This document shows, one piece after another, positions 27,178-35,751 of a stretch of DNA of 64,000 bases. Numbering within the stretch: the stretch's first letter is position 1; each line of letters opens with the position of its first letter. The DNA comes from Bradyrhizobium sp. CCGUVB1N3 (GTDB lineage: Bacteria > Pseudomonadota > Alphaproteobacteria > Rhizobiales > Xanthobacteraceae), in contig NZ_JANADR010000001.1 of the NCBI RefSeq assembly GCF_024199925.1, positions 3,720,001 to 3,784,000 of the forward strand. The letters run 5' to 3'. A program made the translations under genes and the position numbers. The notes beneath the pieces were generated by a model, which was not told where the DNA came from, did not search any database, and worked only from the letters and a program-made list of their open reading frames with translations.

Positions 27178-27918
27178 ATGCTGCCATTGCGGCGATCAAA
27201 ATCCAAATCCGAAAAGCCGAGATTGCCGGCGGGCATCCGCATCTACGCCATCAGCGACATCCATGGCTGCGCAGATCTGCTTCAGCAGATGTTCACCGTA
27301 ATCGATCGTGACCTCTCGACCGGCACGGCCGAGCGCGCGATCCACGTGTTTCTCGGGGATTACATCGATCGGGGCCCCGACTCCAACCGTACCATCGAGC
27401 TTCTGGTCGAGCGCGGCCTCAAGCACGAGTCGGTTTTTCTCAAGGGTAACCACGAATCGTTCCTGTTCGACGTGCTCGAGGACGCCTCCCAGTTGCAGGA
27501 CTGGAAGCAGTTCGGCGGGCTCCAGACGCTGGTCTCCTACGGCCTTCGACCCTCGCTCAACCCCGACGCCGAAGAACAGGCGGAGCTAGTGCGACAATTT
27601 GCGCAAGCGATTCCGCCGCGCCACCTGCACTTTCTGAAGAATCTCCGTCCCCGCTTCGTGTGCGGTGATTTCTTTTTCGTTCACGCCGGGGTCAAGCCGG
27701 GCGTCGCCCTCGCCAAGCAGCAGGAGCACGACATGCTGTGGATTCGCGATGAATTCCTCGATAGCAATCGGAATTTCGGCAAATACATCGTGCACGGTCA
27801 CACGCCGGTGCAGCAACCCGATCTGCGGCCCAATCGGGCGAACATCGACACCGGTGCCTACGCAACGGGCAACCTCACGCTTTTGACAATTCAAGGCGAT
27901 CGTCTACTCGCAGTGTGA
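27178..27918 (+). CDS. Calcineurin-like metallophosphoesterase
   Basis: A 246-aa cytoplasmic phosphoesterase of the PPP/ApaH-like group. Metal ligands are visible in order: SDIHGC (Asp27, His29), GDYIDRGPD near residue 59, GNHESF near 91, HAGVKPG and VHGHTPV. These are the signature of serine/threonine or dinucleotide phosphatases. ATG 27178 is preferred; the frame runs to a TTG at 27,103 but the extra residues lack coding character. The TPR-like gene follows after 24 bases, so the two probably form an operon. A role in EPS regulation is suggested only by position. Confidence 0.85.
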   Translation: MLPLRRSKSKSEKPRLPAGIRIYAISDIHGCADLLQQMFTVIDRDLSTGTAERAIHVFLGDYIDRGPDSNRTIELLVERGLKHESVFLKGNHESFLFDVLEDASQLQDWKQFGGLQTLVSYGLRPSLNPDAEEQAELVRQFAQAIPPRHLHFLKNLRPRFVCGDFFFVHAGVKPGVALAKQQEHDMLWIRDEFLDSNRNFGKYIVHGHTPVQQPDLRPNRANIDTGAYATGNLTLLTIQGDRLLAV

Positions 27919-27942
27919 ACGATCCACCCTCTTGAGGACTGA

Positions 27943-28605
27943 ATGCTCTCGTCGAGCCGAACCCGTATCGTCCTGATCATCCTCGCGCTCGCGACGGGCT
28001 GCTACGGAGCTGCATCGTTAATCGCAGAGGCGACGGCGCTGGACCGGCCGGAATTTCCATGGGATTTAAGCAAAGGCAGCCCACTTGTGTCGTCAGGTTC
28101 AGAGTGGCTTGGACTTCTCTTTGTATTCCGGTCGGACCTCGCGGCCGATCAGGTTCTTGCGGCGGCATTGAACGCAATCCAGAAGGGCAAGTCCGGTGGA
28201 TCTGCTGCCGCGGACGATGAGCCGTTGCGGACGCGCCTCAAGCGAACGGTTGCGTTCGCCCCCTATGACGCCGGCCTTTGGCTCTCCCTCGCCCTCCTGG
28301 AGATGCAGCGCGATCCGAACAGCCCGACCACGGTCGAGGCGCTGCGAATGTCCTATCTAACGGCGCCAAACGACGCGCGTTTGATGCCGGCACGTCTGGA
28401 TGCGGCCACGCGCTTCGACGCGGTTGCCGATCCCGACCTTAAAGAGCTGGCGCTGGGAGACGTACGCATCATGTTGACGCGCTCCCCCGCCCAAAAGACC
28501 GCCGTCGTTGCAGCCTACCGCCGGGCCTCGAGCCGCGGACGGGCCTTCCTGGATGAAGCCACCCAATCCATCGATCCGGCTTTTCTGCCCACCCTGCGCA
28601 GCTAG
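27943..28605 (+). CDS. Exported TPR-like protein, paralogue of the 20,005 gene
   Basis: A 220-aa protein with an N-terminal signal/anchor helix (residues 7-28) and a helical body. LRMSYLTAPNDARLMPARL lines up with LRMSYALSPFEGWVAVRR of the protein at 20,005, and both end about 80-100 residues later. GAGG precedes ATG 27943. It is placed after the phosphoesterase gene. Function unknown; the paired paralogues suggest a periplasmic accessory role for polysaccharide production. Confidence 0.65.
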   Translation: MLSSSRTRIVLIILALATGCYGAASLIAEATALDRPEFPWDLSKGSPLVSSGSEWLGLLFVFRSDLAADQVLAAALNAIQKGKSGGSAAADDEPLRTRLKRTVAFAPYDAGLWLSLALLEMQRDPNSPTTVEALRMSYLTAPNDARLMPARLDAATRFDAVADPDLKELALGDVRIMLTRSPAQKTAVVAAYRRASSRGRAFLDEATQSIDPAFLPTLRS

Positions 28606-28736
28606 CCGCGTCGTGACGTCGCCAGCGCCGTGACATGCGGGACACGATGCGACGAGGAAATGTCGGGCAAAAATAAACCATATTGCCCGAGTTCGCCGGA
28701 GCGTCTAAGGTTGCGCCGAGTTGGGGAAACACGGCT

Positions 28737-29063
28737 ATGCAATCTCTTCGCGGCATTCTCGGACTTGTGGCAAGCTTGACCTGCTTTGCAGTGCCTGCGT
28801 TGGCGGCCGACTATCCGGTCGCTCCGTTGCAGGAGCGCGCGGCGCGCGTGCTGCATATCGACCGCGGGCCTAATCCTTATTGCGGTCCGCGGTGCGGCTG
28901 CCCCACCGTCGTGCATGTCCGGCACCGCTCTCTTGAGCGCTCCTATTCGTACAATTTCGATCCGCGCACGCGCGACGAGGATCCGCACTACTTCTACGGA
29001 CGGACGCGGACTTATGTGCGCTTTGCCAGTCCCGCCAATCCTGATCGCGTCCTGCAGTACTGA
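28737..29063 (+). CDS. Small secreted protein, unknown function
   Basis: A 108-aa protein with a signal peptide ending AVPALAAD at about residue 24. The mature part has Cys residues in NPYCGPRCGCP and many aromatic/charged residues. ATG 28737 is used because the signal peptide starts there. No known domain is recognised. It stands alone, 130 bases after the TPR-like gene. Confidence 0.6.
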   Translation: MQSLRGILGLVASLTCFAVPALAADYPVAPLQERAARVLHIDRGPNPYCGPRCGCPTVVHVRHRSLERSYSYNFDPRTRDEDPHYFYGRTRTYVRFASPANPDRVLQY

Positions 29064-29367
29064 TCTGCCGAGCCTGCGGCATACGCTGTAGCGGAAGCAG
29101 ATCGCCTTGAGGTGAGCTGGCGCCCGTGTCTCTTTACCCGATCTGGCTCCCGCCCGCGCGATTCGGCCTACACGTGATGGCAGGCGCGATCGACAAAGCG
29201 CGCGAGGCTGTCCTCGATCCGGGTCTTAGGCCCAAAAATCGATATCCCCTTGGCACCATAAACGGACGTAAGCTGGCAAACTCCAGCGGGTCGTCGTTCC
29301 TTGCCGACCACCTCAAGCGCAAAATCTCAATGGAGTTCAGAATCTGCCCGCGCGACTGGCGGCGAGA
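29064..29367 (+). other. No supported gene
   Basis: About 300 bases between a secreted-protein gene and a convergent coiled-coil gene. One 81-codon frame (GTG 29126) exists but shows no signal peptide, family or consistent codon use, so it is not called as a gene. Confidence 0.35.
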
Positions 29368-29784
29368 CTAGTTTGTGGCCGTCTGCTGGTAGTCCGGAAA
29401 CCGGCTTAGCATGGCTGCCTTGATGAACTTGAAATGAGCAATTGAGGACCCGAGCTCCTTGAGCCGGCGCTGGCCGTTCTGGATCTCTTTGTCGAACAGA
29501 TCCTGGTGGTGTTTGTCCAAGGCCTCGCGCTCCAGGTACTCGTCGTCGCCATTGCCGAAGGTCACCGCGGCGCGCGCGAGGACGTCCTCGACGCGGCGAT
29601 TCAGGCCTGATTGCTCACTCTCTGCGGCGCGCAGAGCGGTCTCGATCGCATCCATGATGGCTTCGATGCGCGCGCGGTCGGTTTCCGCATCGCGCTCAGG
29701 CGAGCGCGCGCGAAATTCCGTCTCACCGCGAAAGCGGTCTCTCAGGAGAGAGTGGGTACGAGCCCGCAAGAACAGCTGAAACAT
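29368..29784 (-). CDS. Coiled-coil hypothetical protein
   Basis: A 138-aa charged, almost wholly helical cytoplasmic protein with heptad-like stretches (ARIEAIMDAIETALRAAESE and DLFDKEIQNGQRRLKEL). It has no signal or membrane segment and GC-rich third positions typical of real genes here. No family is recognised. It is downstream of and in the same direction as the 94-aa gene at 29,836, which may share its transcript. Confidence 0.6.
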   Translation of the reverse strand: MFQLFLRARTHSLLRDRFRGETEFRARSPERDAETDRARIEAIMDAIETALRAAESEQSGLNRRVEDVLARAAVTFGNGDDEYLEREALDKHHQDLFDKEIQNGQRRLKELGSSIAHFKFIKAAMLSRFPDYQQTATN

Positions 29785-29835
29785 GCGTGCATTTTCCGGT
29801 TTGAGGCGCCAGCCCAGAAAATGGGTCCGGCATGG

Positions 29836-30120
29836 TTAAGAAAGGCTAAAGCTTTCGCCCTTCTCTGCCCGGTTCTGCGCCATCCAGGCCTTCCACGCGC
29901 CCTCGTGCTTGGCATAGAGCTCGAGCCAGCGCTGCTCGCCGGCGGCCGGCCACCGACCATCATTTTCGCACGCAGCCTGCGTGCCGCCAATAGCTGCCGT
30001 GGGCTCGCCGTCCAGACGCTCGAACTCGCACGTTTCCTCCGGCGTGAGGCCGATCAGCACACGCCGCCCGATCGGATCGACAAAATATCGCCGCGGCGCG
30101 TTGTTCCTCAGGCTAGTCAT
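29836..30120 (-). CDS. Small hypothetical protein
   Basis: A 94-aa cytoplasmic protein opening with NNAPRRYFVDPIGRRVLIGL and containing ETCEFERLD and many acidic and aromatic residues; no domain recognised. Its ATG overlaps the stop of the 37-codon membrane-peptide gene upstream as ATGA, which supports both frames through translational coupling. Confidence 0.62.
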   Translation of the reverse strand: MTSLRNNAPRRYFVDPIGRRVLIGLTPEETCEFERLDGEPTAAIGGTQAACENDGRWPAAGEQRWLELYAKHEGAWKAWMAQNRAEKGESFSLS

Positions 30121-30230
30121 GACGCGCCGCCTCTTTCACAATCCACGGACCGCTCAACCCGACGACCATAGACCCCGACAAAAAGCGGAATGCCCACCAG
30201 CGGCACGACCACAGCAATCAGCCAGATCAT
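30117..30230 (-). CDS. Very small single-helix membrane protein (37 aa)
   Basis: A short frame with ATG at 30230: one hydrophobic helix (WLIAVVVPLVGIPLFVGVY) followed by a basic Arg-Arg stop-transfer segment. The stop codon overlaps the ATG of the next gene (ATGA), and in this window such overlaps mark true gene pairs. The helix-plus-positive-end design fits an inner-membrane microprotein. A TTG one codon upstream is another possible start. Function unknown. Confidence 0.5.
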   Translation of the reverse strand: MIWLIAVVVPLVGIPLFVGVYGRRVERSVDCERGGAS

Positions 30231-30405
30231 CAACTCAAGACCCCACTCAACGCAGCACGGACGGCAATTACTTTGCTTGCAAAATCCGTGCGCAACCTAG
30301 CTTCAGGGCGTCAGCCAAACAACCGCGCGCGCGATTTAACCTAACCCGACATGGTTACCCCCGAAGGCGGCTTGCCTCGCGTTGCCCAGTCTCTGCAGCA
30401 ACTCC

Positions 30406-30567
30406 TCAGAAAGCGCGGTGCACCCTGGCCGGCCGAGGATTGGAGGGGCTATAGGGAGCGTAGAGCCGCCGGTGCTCCTGGCGCTTATGAGACCGCCACG
30501 CGCGCGCAGCGTACCCAAGAGCGAAACCAGCGAAGAAGATCAAGAGCAGGATCAGGACGGGCGCCAT
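30406..30567 (-). CDS. Small single-helix membrane protein (53 aa)
   Basis: ATG at 30567, one long hydrophobic segment (PVLILLLIFFAGFALGYAA), then RAWRSHKRQEHRR, a strongly basic cytoplasmic side, and a Pro/Ser/Arg tail. Helix-then-RAWxSHxR proteins of this size are familiar in rhizobia. It lies on the minus strand in an otherwise non-coding stretch from 30,231 to 30,735; the overlapping plus-strand frames there are Arg-rich shadows. Function unknown. Confidence 0.5.
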   Translation of the reverse strand: MAPVLILLLIFFAGFALGYAARAWRSHKRQEHRRLYAPYSPSNPRPARVHRAF

Positions 30568-30735
30568 CGCAGTTTTTCCATTTGCGGAACGTTTCGATCT
30601 CCCCGGATATCCTGTTCATTCCCGCCATTCTCATCGTCCAGTTGTGACGACATCATGATGAACGCCGCTGAATTTCGTGTCAGGCTCGAGAATTTTTGGG
30701 CAGCACTGTGCTCGCGAGGTGAACTTTGATTCTCG

Positions 30736-30924
30736 TCAACCGAGGAACCAGAGGAACAGTTTCACCAGTAGCAGCGTAATGAAGTAGACCCAGCCTGCCA
30801 TCGCAATCAGCGTCACGCTGAAAAATGCGCCTTCGAATGCCCGCTCTCTGATCTTTGCAAGAGGCAATGCCGTTAGAGCTCTCTGCAGCATGTCGGTCTT
30901 CGCGTTGTTGTTTGCGCGAGACAT
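30736..30924 (-). CDS. Small membrane protein, copy 1 of a duplicated pair
   Basis: A 62-aa protein with a charged N-terminal half and one C-terminal helix, LIAMAGWVYFITLLLVKLFL, ending in WFLG directly before a TGA stop. The 75 bases at 30738-30812 recur with about nine differences at 31295-31369, where a second copy encodes LIAMAGWIYLITLLLVKLFL. Retention of the helix through silent and conservative changes argues that it is a real gene. Function unknown. Confidence 0.55.
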   Translation of the reverse strand: MSRANNNAKTDMLQRALTALPLAKIRERAFEGAFFSVTLIAMAGWVYFITLLLVKLFLWFLG

Positions 30925-31114
30925 AGCAGAACGAATTCGACGATCTCGTGACGCCGGTTGTCTCGCACAACGAATGCAACGTGATTTTTCGGAGATAACA
31001 ACAATGCGCGATTAGATTTGACGTTCAATCTAATTTATCGCGAGAACTAATTCTGCGCGCATCGGTTGTCGCGATCCGACGCACGCAAGACGGCGCGAGA
31101 ATTCATGCGCGCAT

Positions 31115-31270
31115 CTAGCGCGGCGCAATCGGGACGAACTCGGCCGTCTCGCCGTCCGGGCCAGACCTGTCGCGCAGGACGAAGAGCACTTTATCTGTCG
31201 ACACGACATCGCCTGGTCAAAGGGTGTCATCGTTGAGCACCCGCTGAGATGCGATTTTCTCCGGCTGACC
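31115..31270 (-). pseudogene. Decayed partial copy of the 35,110 gene
   Basis: On the minus strand this region reads PEKIASQRVLNDDTL, then a TGA, then PGDVVSTDK and ETAEFVPIAPR before TAG. The intact gene at 35,110 reads PEKIASQRVLNDDTL, Q, PGDIVSTDK and QAAQFVPVVPR. Only the last third of the gene is present, and a stop has replaced the Gln codon. It overlaps the read-through tail of the copy-2 membrane peptide. Confidence 0.75.
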
Positions 31271-31388
31271 TGCGCATCGGAGATCTCGCTCTTGAACCGA
31301 GGCACCCGAGGAACAGCTTCACCAACAGCAGCGTGATGAGGTAGATCCAGCCTGCCATCGCAATTAGCGCCGCACCAAATGTCGACAT
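31227..31388 (-). CDS. Small membrane protein, copy 2, with lost stop codon
   Basis: Frame starting ATG 31388 with helix ALIAMAGWIYLITLLLVKLFL, nearly the same as copy 1 at 30,736. At the point where copy 1 has Gly-TGA, this copy has GGT-TCA, so the frame runs on for about 20 residues through the decayed 35,110-like fragment to a TGA at 31227. It may still make a membrane peptide with an extended tail or may be decaying. A longer upstream start (31442) is also open. Confidence 0.4.
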   Translation of the reverse strand: MSTFGAALIAMAGWIYLITLLLVKLFLGCLGSRARSPMRRSAGENRISAGAQR

Positions 31389-31531
31389 AGCGGACCGAAG
31401 ACGCAGGCGCGCGCTTTCCCGGTGTTGTCGCTGACAGTTCACAGCGAACGCTTTCCAGCGTCCGACACATATTTACAGGCTCGGGGAAACTCTCAGTTCA
31501 TGCCGACCGAAGGGCGCACCGCGTCGGCAAG

Positions 31532-32431
31532 CTAGCCGGCGCTAGCCATCATGATGTCCAGCTCGCGCTCGAGGGCGCGCTGCCATGTCGGTGTCTCCAG
31601 ACCAAAATCCCGGCGCAGACGCTCGAGACTGAGACGCGAGTTGGCCGGTCGCGTTGCCTTGACCGGGAACTCATCCGCGCGAATCGGATTGATGGTCTCG
31701 ACCAGCAGATCCGCACCGCGCGCCTTCAGTCCGGCAACGATCGCCGCGGCGAACCCGTGCCAGCTTGTTTCGCCTGCACACACGACGTTGACGACACCTT
31801 TTCGTCGTTCAAATACGGAGTCCATGCCGGAGCGATCTCTGGGAATGATATTCGCCACGACATCCGCGATCGTCTTCGCCGAGGTCGGCGCGCCGATCTG
31901 GTCGGCGACGATGCGAAGCTCTTTGCGCTCTTTTGCCAGTCGCGCGATCGTCTTGAGAAAGTTCGCGCCGCTCGCCGCGTAGACCCAGGACGTGCGAACG
32001 ATCAGATGAGGCGCGCCGGAGTCGGCAATGGCCGTATCGCCGGCCAGCTTGCTCGCGCCATAAGCCGATAGCGGCCCAGTCGCGCTGTCCTCACGCCAGG
32101 GCTCGGTGCCGGAGCCATTGAAGACGTAGTCCGTCGAGAAATGGATCAGCGGAACGTGATGACGCGCAGCCCATTCAGCCATCTCAGCCGGCGTTTCCGC
32201 ATTGACGCGGAACGCAAGCTCGCGCTCCTCTTCGGCGCGGTCGACTGCCGTGTAGGCGGCTGGATTCACGATCAGATCTGGCTTCAAAGTGTCCAGCCTT
32301 GCCGCGATCTCATCCGGCCTCGACAGATCGAGCTCCTGACGCAACGGAGTTGCAACGGTTGCCCATGGCTGAAGCAGGGGCAGCAACGCGCCGCCTACCT
32401 GTCCCGCGGTTCCTGTCAGCAGAATCCGCAT
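31532..32431 (-). CDS. rfbD: dTDP-4-dehydrorhamnose reductase
   Basis: Last step of dTDP-L-rhamnose synthesis: NADPH-dependent reduction of dTDP-4-dehydro-L-rhamnose. It is an SDR-fold protein of 299 aa with GTAGQVGG near the N-terminus, STDYVFNG and catalytic YGASKLAGD (Tyr-x3-Lys). ATG 32431 shares one base with the stop of rfbC (TGATG), so a TTG one codon earlier is not needed. Together with rfbC and the divergent rfbA and rfbB it completes the four-step pathway. Confidence 0.94.
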   Translation of the reverse strand: MRILLTGTAGQVGGALLPLLQPWATVATPLRQELDLSRPDEIAARLDTLKPDLIVNPAAYTAVDRAEEERELAFRVNAETPAEMAEWAARHHVPLIHFSTDYVFNGSGTEPWREDSATGPLSAYGASKLAGDTAIADSGAPHLIVRTSWVYAASGANFLKTIARLAKERKELRIVADQIGAPTSAKTIADVVANIIPRDRSGMDSVFERRKGVVNVVCAGETSWHGFAAAIVAGLKARGADLLVETINPIRADEFPVKATRPANSRLSLERLRRDFGLETPTWQRALERELDIMMASAG

Positions 32432-32985
32432 CAAACCTGTCCGTACACAGGGAGGTTCTTGACGTCAGCTAGAAGAGGCGCGGCCGCATCCTTCGCGGAG
32501 AGTGACGGATTTGAAATCCCCCAATCGATCCCGATCGCCGGGTCGTCCCAACGCACCGAGACCTCATCCTTGGGGCTGTAGGCGTTGTCGCACTTATAGA
32601 AGAAGTCCACCGTCTCGGAGAGGACGACAAATCCGTGGGCAAAGCCGCGAGGAACCCAGAGCTGCCTACGGTTCTCATCGTTCAGTTCGACGGCGACGTG
32701 CCGCCCAAATGTTGGGCTGCCGATGCGAACGTCAACGGCAACATCGAGCACGCGCCCCCGCAGAACCGTCACGAGCTTGCCTTGCGTCACTGGATTCTGC
32801 AGATGCAAGCCGCGAAGCACGCCGTAGCTCGAACGCGACAGATTATCCTGCACGAAGGGACGGACGATGCCGCTCTCCACATAACGACTTAACTGATATG
32901 TCTCGAGAAAGAAACCGCGCTGGTCCCCGAACAATTTGGGTTCAACAACAAGCACTTCCGGCAAGTCTGTCGCAATTACGTGCAT
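32431..32985 (-). CDS. rfbC: dTDP-4-dehydrorhamnose 3,5-epimerase
   Basis: Cupin-fold epimerase of 184 aa. Visible family landmarks are GDQRGFFLETYQ, FVQDNLSRSSYGVLRGLH with the catalytic His, GKLVTVLRGRVLDVAVDVR, PRGFAHGF and a Tyr in YKCDN AYSP. It is divergent from rfbA across about 100 bases that should carry both promoters, and is coupled to rfbD by a one-base overlap. Length is normal for the family. Confidence 0.95.
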   Translation of the reverse strand: MHVIATDLPEVLVVEPKLFGDQRGFFLETYQLSRYVESGIVRPFVQDNLSRSSYGVLRGLHLQNPVTQGKLVTVLRGRVLDVAVDVRIGSPTFGRHVAVELNDENRRQLWVPRGFAHGFVVLSETVDFFYKCDNAYSPKDEVSVRWDDPAIGIDWGISNPSLSAKDAAAPLLADVKNLPVYGQV

Positions 32986-33089
32986 CTGCGGTTACACACC
33001 TTGAGTATCAGCATTTACTGTGAGCCTATATCAAACTTGTGCACCGCACACCATCTGTTAGTTTATGGTTGGTAAATCTGCGAGGGACT

Positions 33090-33965
33090 ATGAAGGGTAT
33101 CATACTCGCCGGCGGAACCGGCTCGCGCCTCTATCCGGTGACGACCGTCGTTTCGAAGCAATTGCTTCCGGTATTTGACAAGCCGATGATCTATTATCCG
33201 TTGTCGACGCTAATGCTCGCCGGAATTCGCGAGATCTTGATCATCTCCACGCCTGCCGACAAGCCGTTGTTCCAGCGGCTACTTGGCGACGGCTCTGAGC
33301 TGGGCCTGAAGTTTTCCTACGCCACGCAAGAGACCCCTCGCGGCCTTGCCGACGCCTTCATTGTCGGCCGGAATTTCGTTGGCGATGACTCCGTGGCGCT
33401 CGTTTTGGGCGACAACATCTTCTACGGGCATGGCCTTCCGGAAATGCTGGCGAAGGCCTCTGCCCGCAAGAGCGGGGCCACTGTGTTCGGCTACGTCGTC
33501 AACACGCCTGAACAATATGGTGTGATCGAACTCGACAAGTCCGGCCGCGCGCTGTCGATCGAAGAAAAGCCGAAGCAGCCGAAGTCGGATGTGGCGGTAA
33601 CCGGACTTTATTTCTACGACAATGACGTTCTCGATATCGCGGCCAATGTAAAGCCCTCGGCCCGGGGCGAGATTGAGATCACAGACGTCAACAACGCTTA
33701 TCTCGAGCGCGGCGATCTGTTCGTGGAAGTGCTGGGCCGCGGATTTGCATGGCTCGACACCGGCACGCACGCCTCCCTGGTCGAGGCCAGCCATTTCGTG
33801 CAGATCCTCGAGCAACGGCAGGGACTTCGCATTGCCTGTCCGGAGGAAATCGCGCTAAGACGTGGGTATATCTCGCTCGAGGCCTTCAACCGAGTGGCCG
33901 AGAAGACCTCGAAGAGCAGCTACGGCGAATATTTGAAATCTGTCGCGCGCTCGTTCCGCGCCTGA
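33090..33965 (+). CDS. rfbA: Glucose-1-phosphate thymidylyltransferase
   Basis: Makes dTDP-glucose from dTTP and glucose-1-phosphate. The N-terminal [18 protein letters not shown] carries the nucleotide-binding G-x-G-T-R motif. [26 protein letters not shown] and [10 protein letters not shown] are all characteristic. ATG 33090 is used because it begins exactly at the motif; the frame's upstream extension to 33,039 has no coding features. The protein is 291 aa, the family size. rfbB follows 25 bases later. Confidence 0.95.
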   Translation: MKGIILAGGTGSRLYPVTTVVSKQLLPVFDKPMIYYPLSTLMLAGIREILIISTPADKPLFQRLLGDGSELGLKFSYATQETPRGLADAFIVGRNFVGDDSVALVLGDNIFYGHGLPEMLAKASARKSGATVFGYVVNTPEQYGVIELDKSGRALSIEEKPKQPKSDVAVTGLYFYDNDVLDIAANVKPSARGEIEITDVNNAYLERGDLFVEVLGRGFAWLDTGTHASLVEASHFVQILEQRQGLRIACPEEIALRRGYISLEAFNRVAEKTSKSSYGEYLKSVARSFRA

Positions 33966-33990
33966 TGGCCGACATTGAGGTGATTGAATC

Positions 33991-35055
33991 ATGCGGTTCA
34001 AGGGATCTACGATTTTCGTCACAGGCGGAGCGGGCTTCATCGGATCGGCCGTCGTCCGTCATTTGCTGCGCGACACGCATGCGCGCGTCGTCAACCTGGA
34101 CAAGCTGACTTACGCTGCCAATCCCGAGTCACTTCCCGGCGCAGACGGCAATCCCCATTATGCGTTCGAAAAGCAGTGCATCTGCGAAGGGCCCTCGCTG
34201 CGAAAGCTCTTCGAAAAGTATCAGCCCGATGCGGTGATGAATCTCGCCGCCGAAAGCCACGTGGACCGCTCCATCGACGGCCCCGGCGAGTTCATCCAGA
34301 CCAACATCGTGGGCACCTTCACCCTATTGCAGGAGGCGCTGCGCTATTGGCGAACGTTGCCGGCGGAACGGCGCGACCGCTTTCGCTTCCTCCACATCTC
34401 GACCGACGAGGTCTTCGGCACGCTCGGCGCCGAGGGGCTGTTCTCGGAAGAGACCGCCTATGCACCGAACTCGCCCTACTCCGCCAGCAAGGCGTCCTCG
34501 GATCATCTGGTGCGCGCCTGGCGCGAGACCTACGAGCTTCCGACCATGGTCACCAACTGCTCGAACAACTATGGTCCCTATCACTTCCCCGAGAAGCTGA
34601 TCCCGCACATGATCATCAAGGGACTCGCGGGAGAATCATTGCCGGTCTATGGCGATGGTCAGAACGTCCGCGACTGGCTGTACGTCGAGGACCATGCCAA
34701 GGCACTGACGCTCGTGCTGGAGCGCGGCGTGGTCGGAGAGACCTACAATGTCGGCGGCCGCAACGAGCGGACCAACCTGCACGTCGTCGAGAAGGTCTGC
34801 GAACTCCTGGACGAGATCGTGCCTGCAAACACGGGTTCGCGGCGCAGCCTGATTTCCTTCGTCAAGGACAGGCCGGGCCACGACCGCCGCTACGCGATCG
34901 ACGCGTCAAAGATCGAGCGCGAGCTGGGCTGGCGCGCTGAGGAGAACTTTGAAAGCGGCTTGGCGAAGACTGTCCGGTGGTACTGCGAGAACCGGAAATG
35001 GTGGCAGGCCATTCTCGATCGCGGGTATCAGCAGGCACGTATCGGCCTAGGCTGA
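33991..35055 (+). CDS. rfbB: dTDP-glucose 4,6-dehydratase
   Basis: Converts dTDP-glucose to dTDP-4-keto-6-deoxyglucose with bound NAD. Extended SDR of 354 aa with [14 protein letters not shown], the active-site ISTDEVFG and [15 protein letters not shown] (Tyr-x3-Lys), and the [14 protein letters not shown] block that separates this family from GalE. It is co-directional with rfbA. Product supply fits the presence of a rhamnosyltransferase-like GT2 gene in the window. Confidence 0.95.
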   Translation: MRFKGSTIFVTGGAGFIGSAVVRHLLRDTHARVVNLDKLTYAANPESLPGADGNPHYAFEKQCICEGPSLRKLFEKYQPDAVMNLAAESHVDRSIDGPGEFIQTNIVGTFTLLQEALRYWRTLPAERRDRFRFLHISTDEVFGTLGAEGLFSEETAYAPNSPYSASKASSDHLVRAWRETYELPTMVTNCSNNYGPYHFPEKLIPHMIIKGLAGESLPVYGDGQNVRDWLYVEDHAKALTLVLERGVVGETYNVGGRNERTNLHVVEKVCELLDEIVPANTGSRRSLISFVKDRPGHDRRYAIDASKIERELGWRAEENFESGLAKTVRWYCENRKWWQAILDRGYQQARIGLG

Positions 35056-35109
35056 CGGATGCGCCTCGGCTCCGACCGTTGTGCGCCAGCATCCTGTTCA
35101 AGGACTTGA

Positions 35110-35547
35110 TCAGCGCGGCACAACGGGGACGAATTGCGCGGCCTGCCCGTCCACGCCGGACCAGCCACGAAATTGCAGCAGGCCCTTGTCGGTCGAAACG
35201 ATGTCGCCCGGCTGCAGCGTATCGTCGTTGAGCACGCGCTGGGACGCAATTTTTTCCGGCGGATCGGGCGGGATCGCCGCCCGCAATGGCGCCTGAAGCT
35301 TCCAGTCCAATCGCGCCTGATCCGCGCGCCTGCGCGCCTCGGAAATGCGGCGTTTCCAATCCTCGCGGGACATCAAGCTGTCGGGCGATGGGGCCGTCTC
35401 GGCGCCCGCCGCATCCGCCGGTGTTGATGCGCCCGGCGTTGAGACTTCGGCCGAAACGGACTCATCGCCCGCGAGCCCCTTTCCGCCGCCGGCGAACGTC
35501 GCCAGCACGAGCATGATCACGCCACAACGAGTTCGTCTTTGCATCAT
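35110..35547 (-). CDS. Secreted hypothetical protein
   Basis: About 145 aa with a signal peptide (hydrophobic CGVIMLVLATFAGGG), an Ala/Pro/Ser linker and a C-terminal block QRVLNDDTLQPGDIVSTDKGL ending QFVPVVPR. The last block is repeated, broken, at 31,115, showing the family has duplicated in this genome. ATG 35547 or 35544 is preferred to the longer frame. The protein is convergent with rfbB. The VSTDKG and FRG residues suggest a small beta domain; function unknown. Confidence 0.62.
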   Translation of the reverse strand: MMQRRTRCGVIMLVLATFAGGGKGLAGDESVSAEVSTPGASTPADAAGAETAPSPDSLMSREDWKRRISEARRRADQARLDWKLQAPLRAAIPPDPPEKIASQRVLNDDTLQPGDIVSTDKGLLQFRGWSGVDGQAAQFVPVVPR

Positions 35548-35751
35548 CGATCGCAGTCCACGGCTCGAAATATGCAATCAATTTAGCCGGTTATCCATTC
35601 AGCGTCATCAGGCTGAAACGACGCTCATGTGTTCTCAACCAGTGGGGTTGGGCTAACAGACGGGACCAATTTGACCACCCCGGCCTGAGCGCACTATCAA
35701 TGGCCCTGATGCAGACGACGGTTCTTCCCCCTGCCAAGCCGCGGAGATGAC

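Noticed and set aside
29126..29371. 81-codon plus-strand frame with GTG start
   Set aside because: No domain, no signal peptide, and its end overlaps the convergent coiled-coil gene; codon use is not gene-like.
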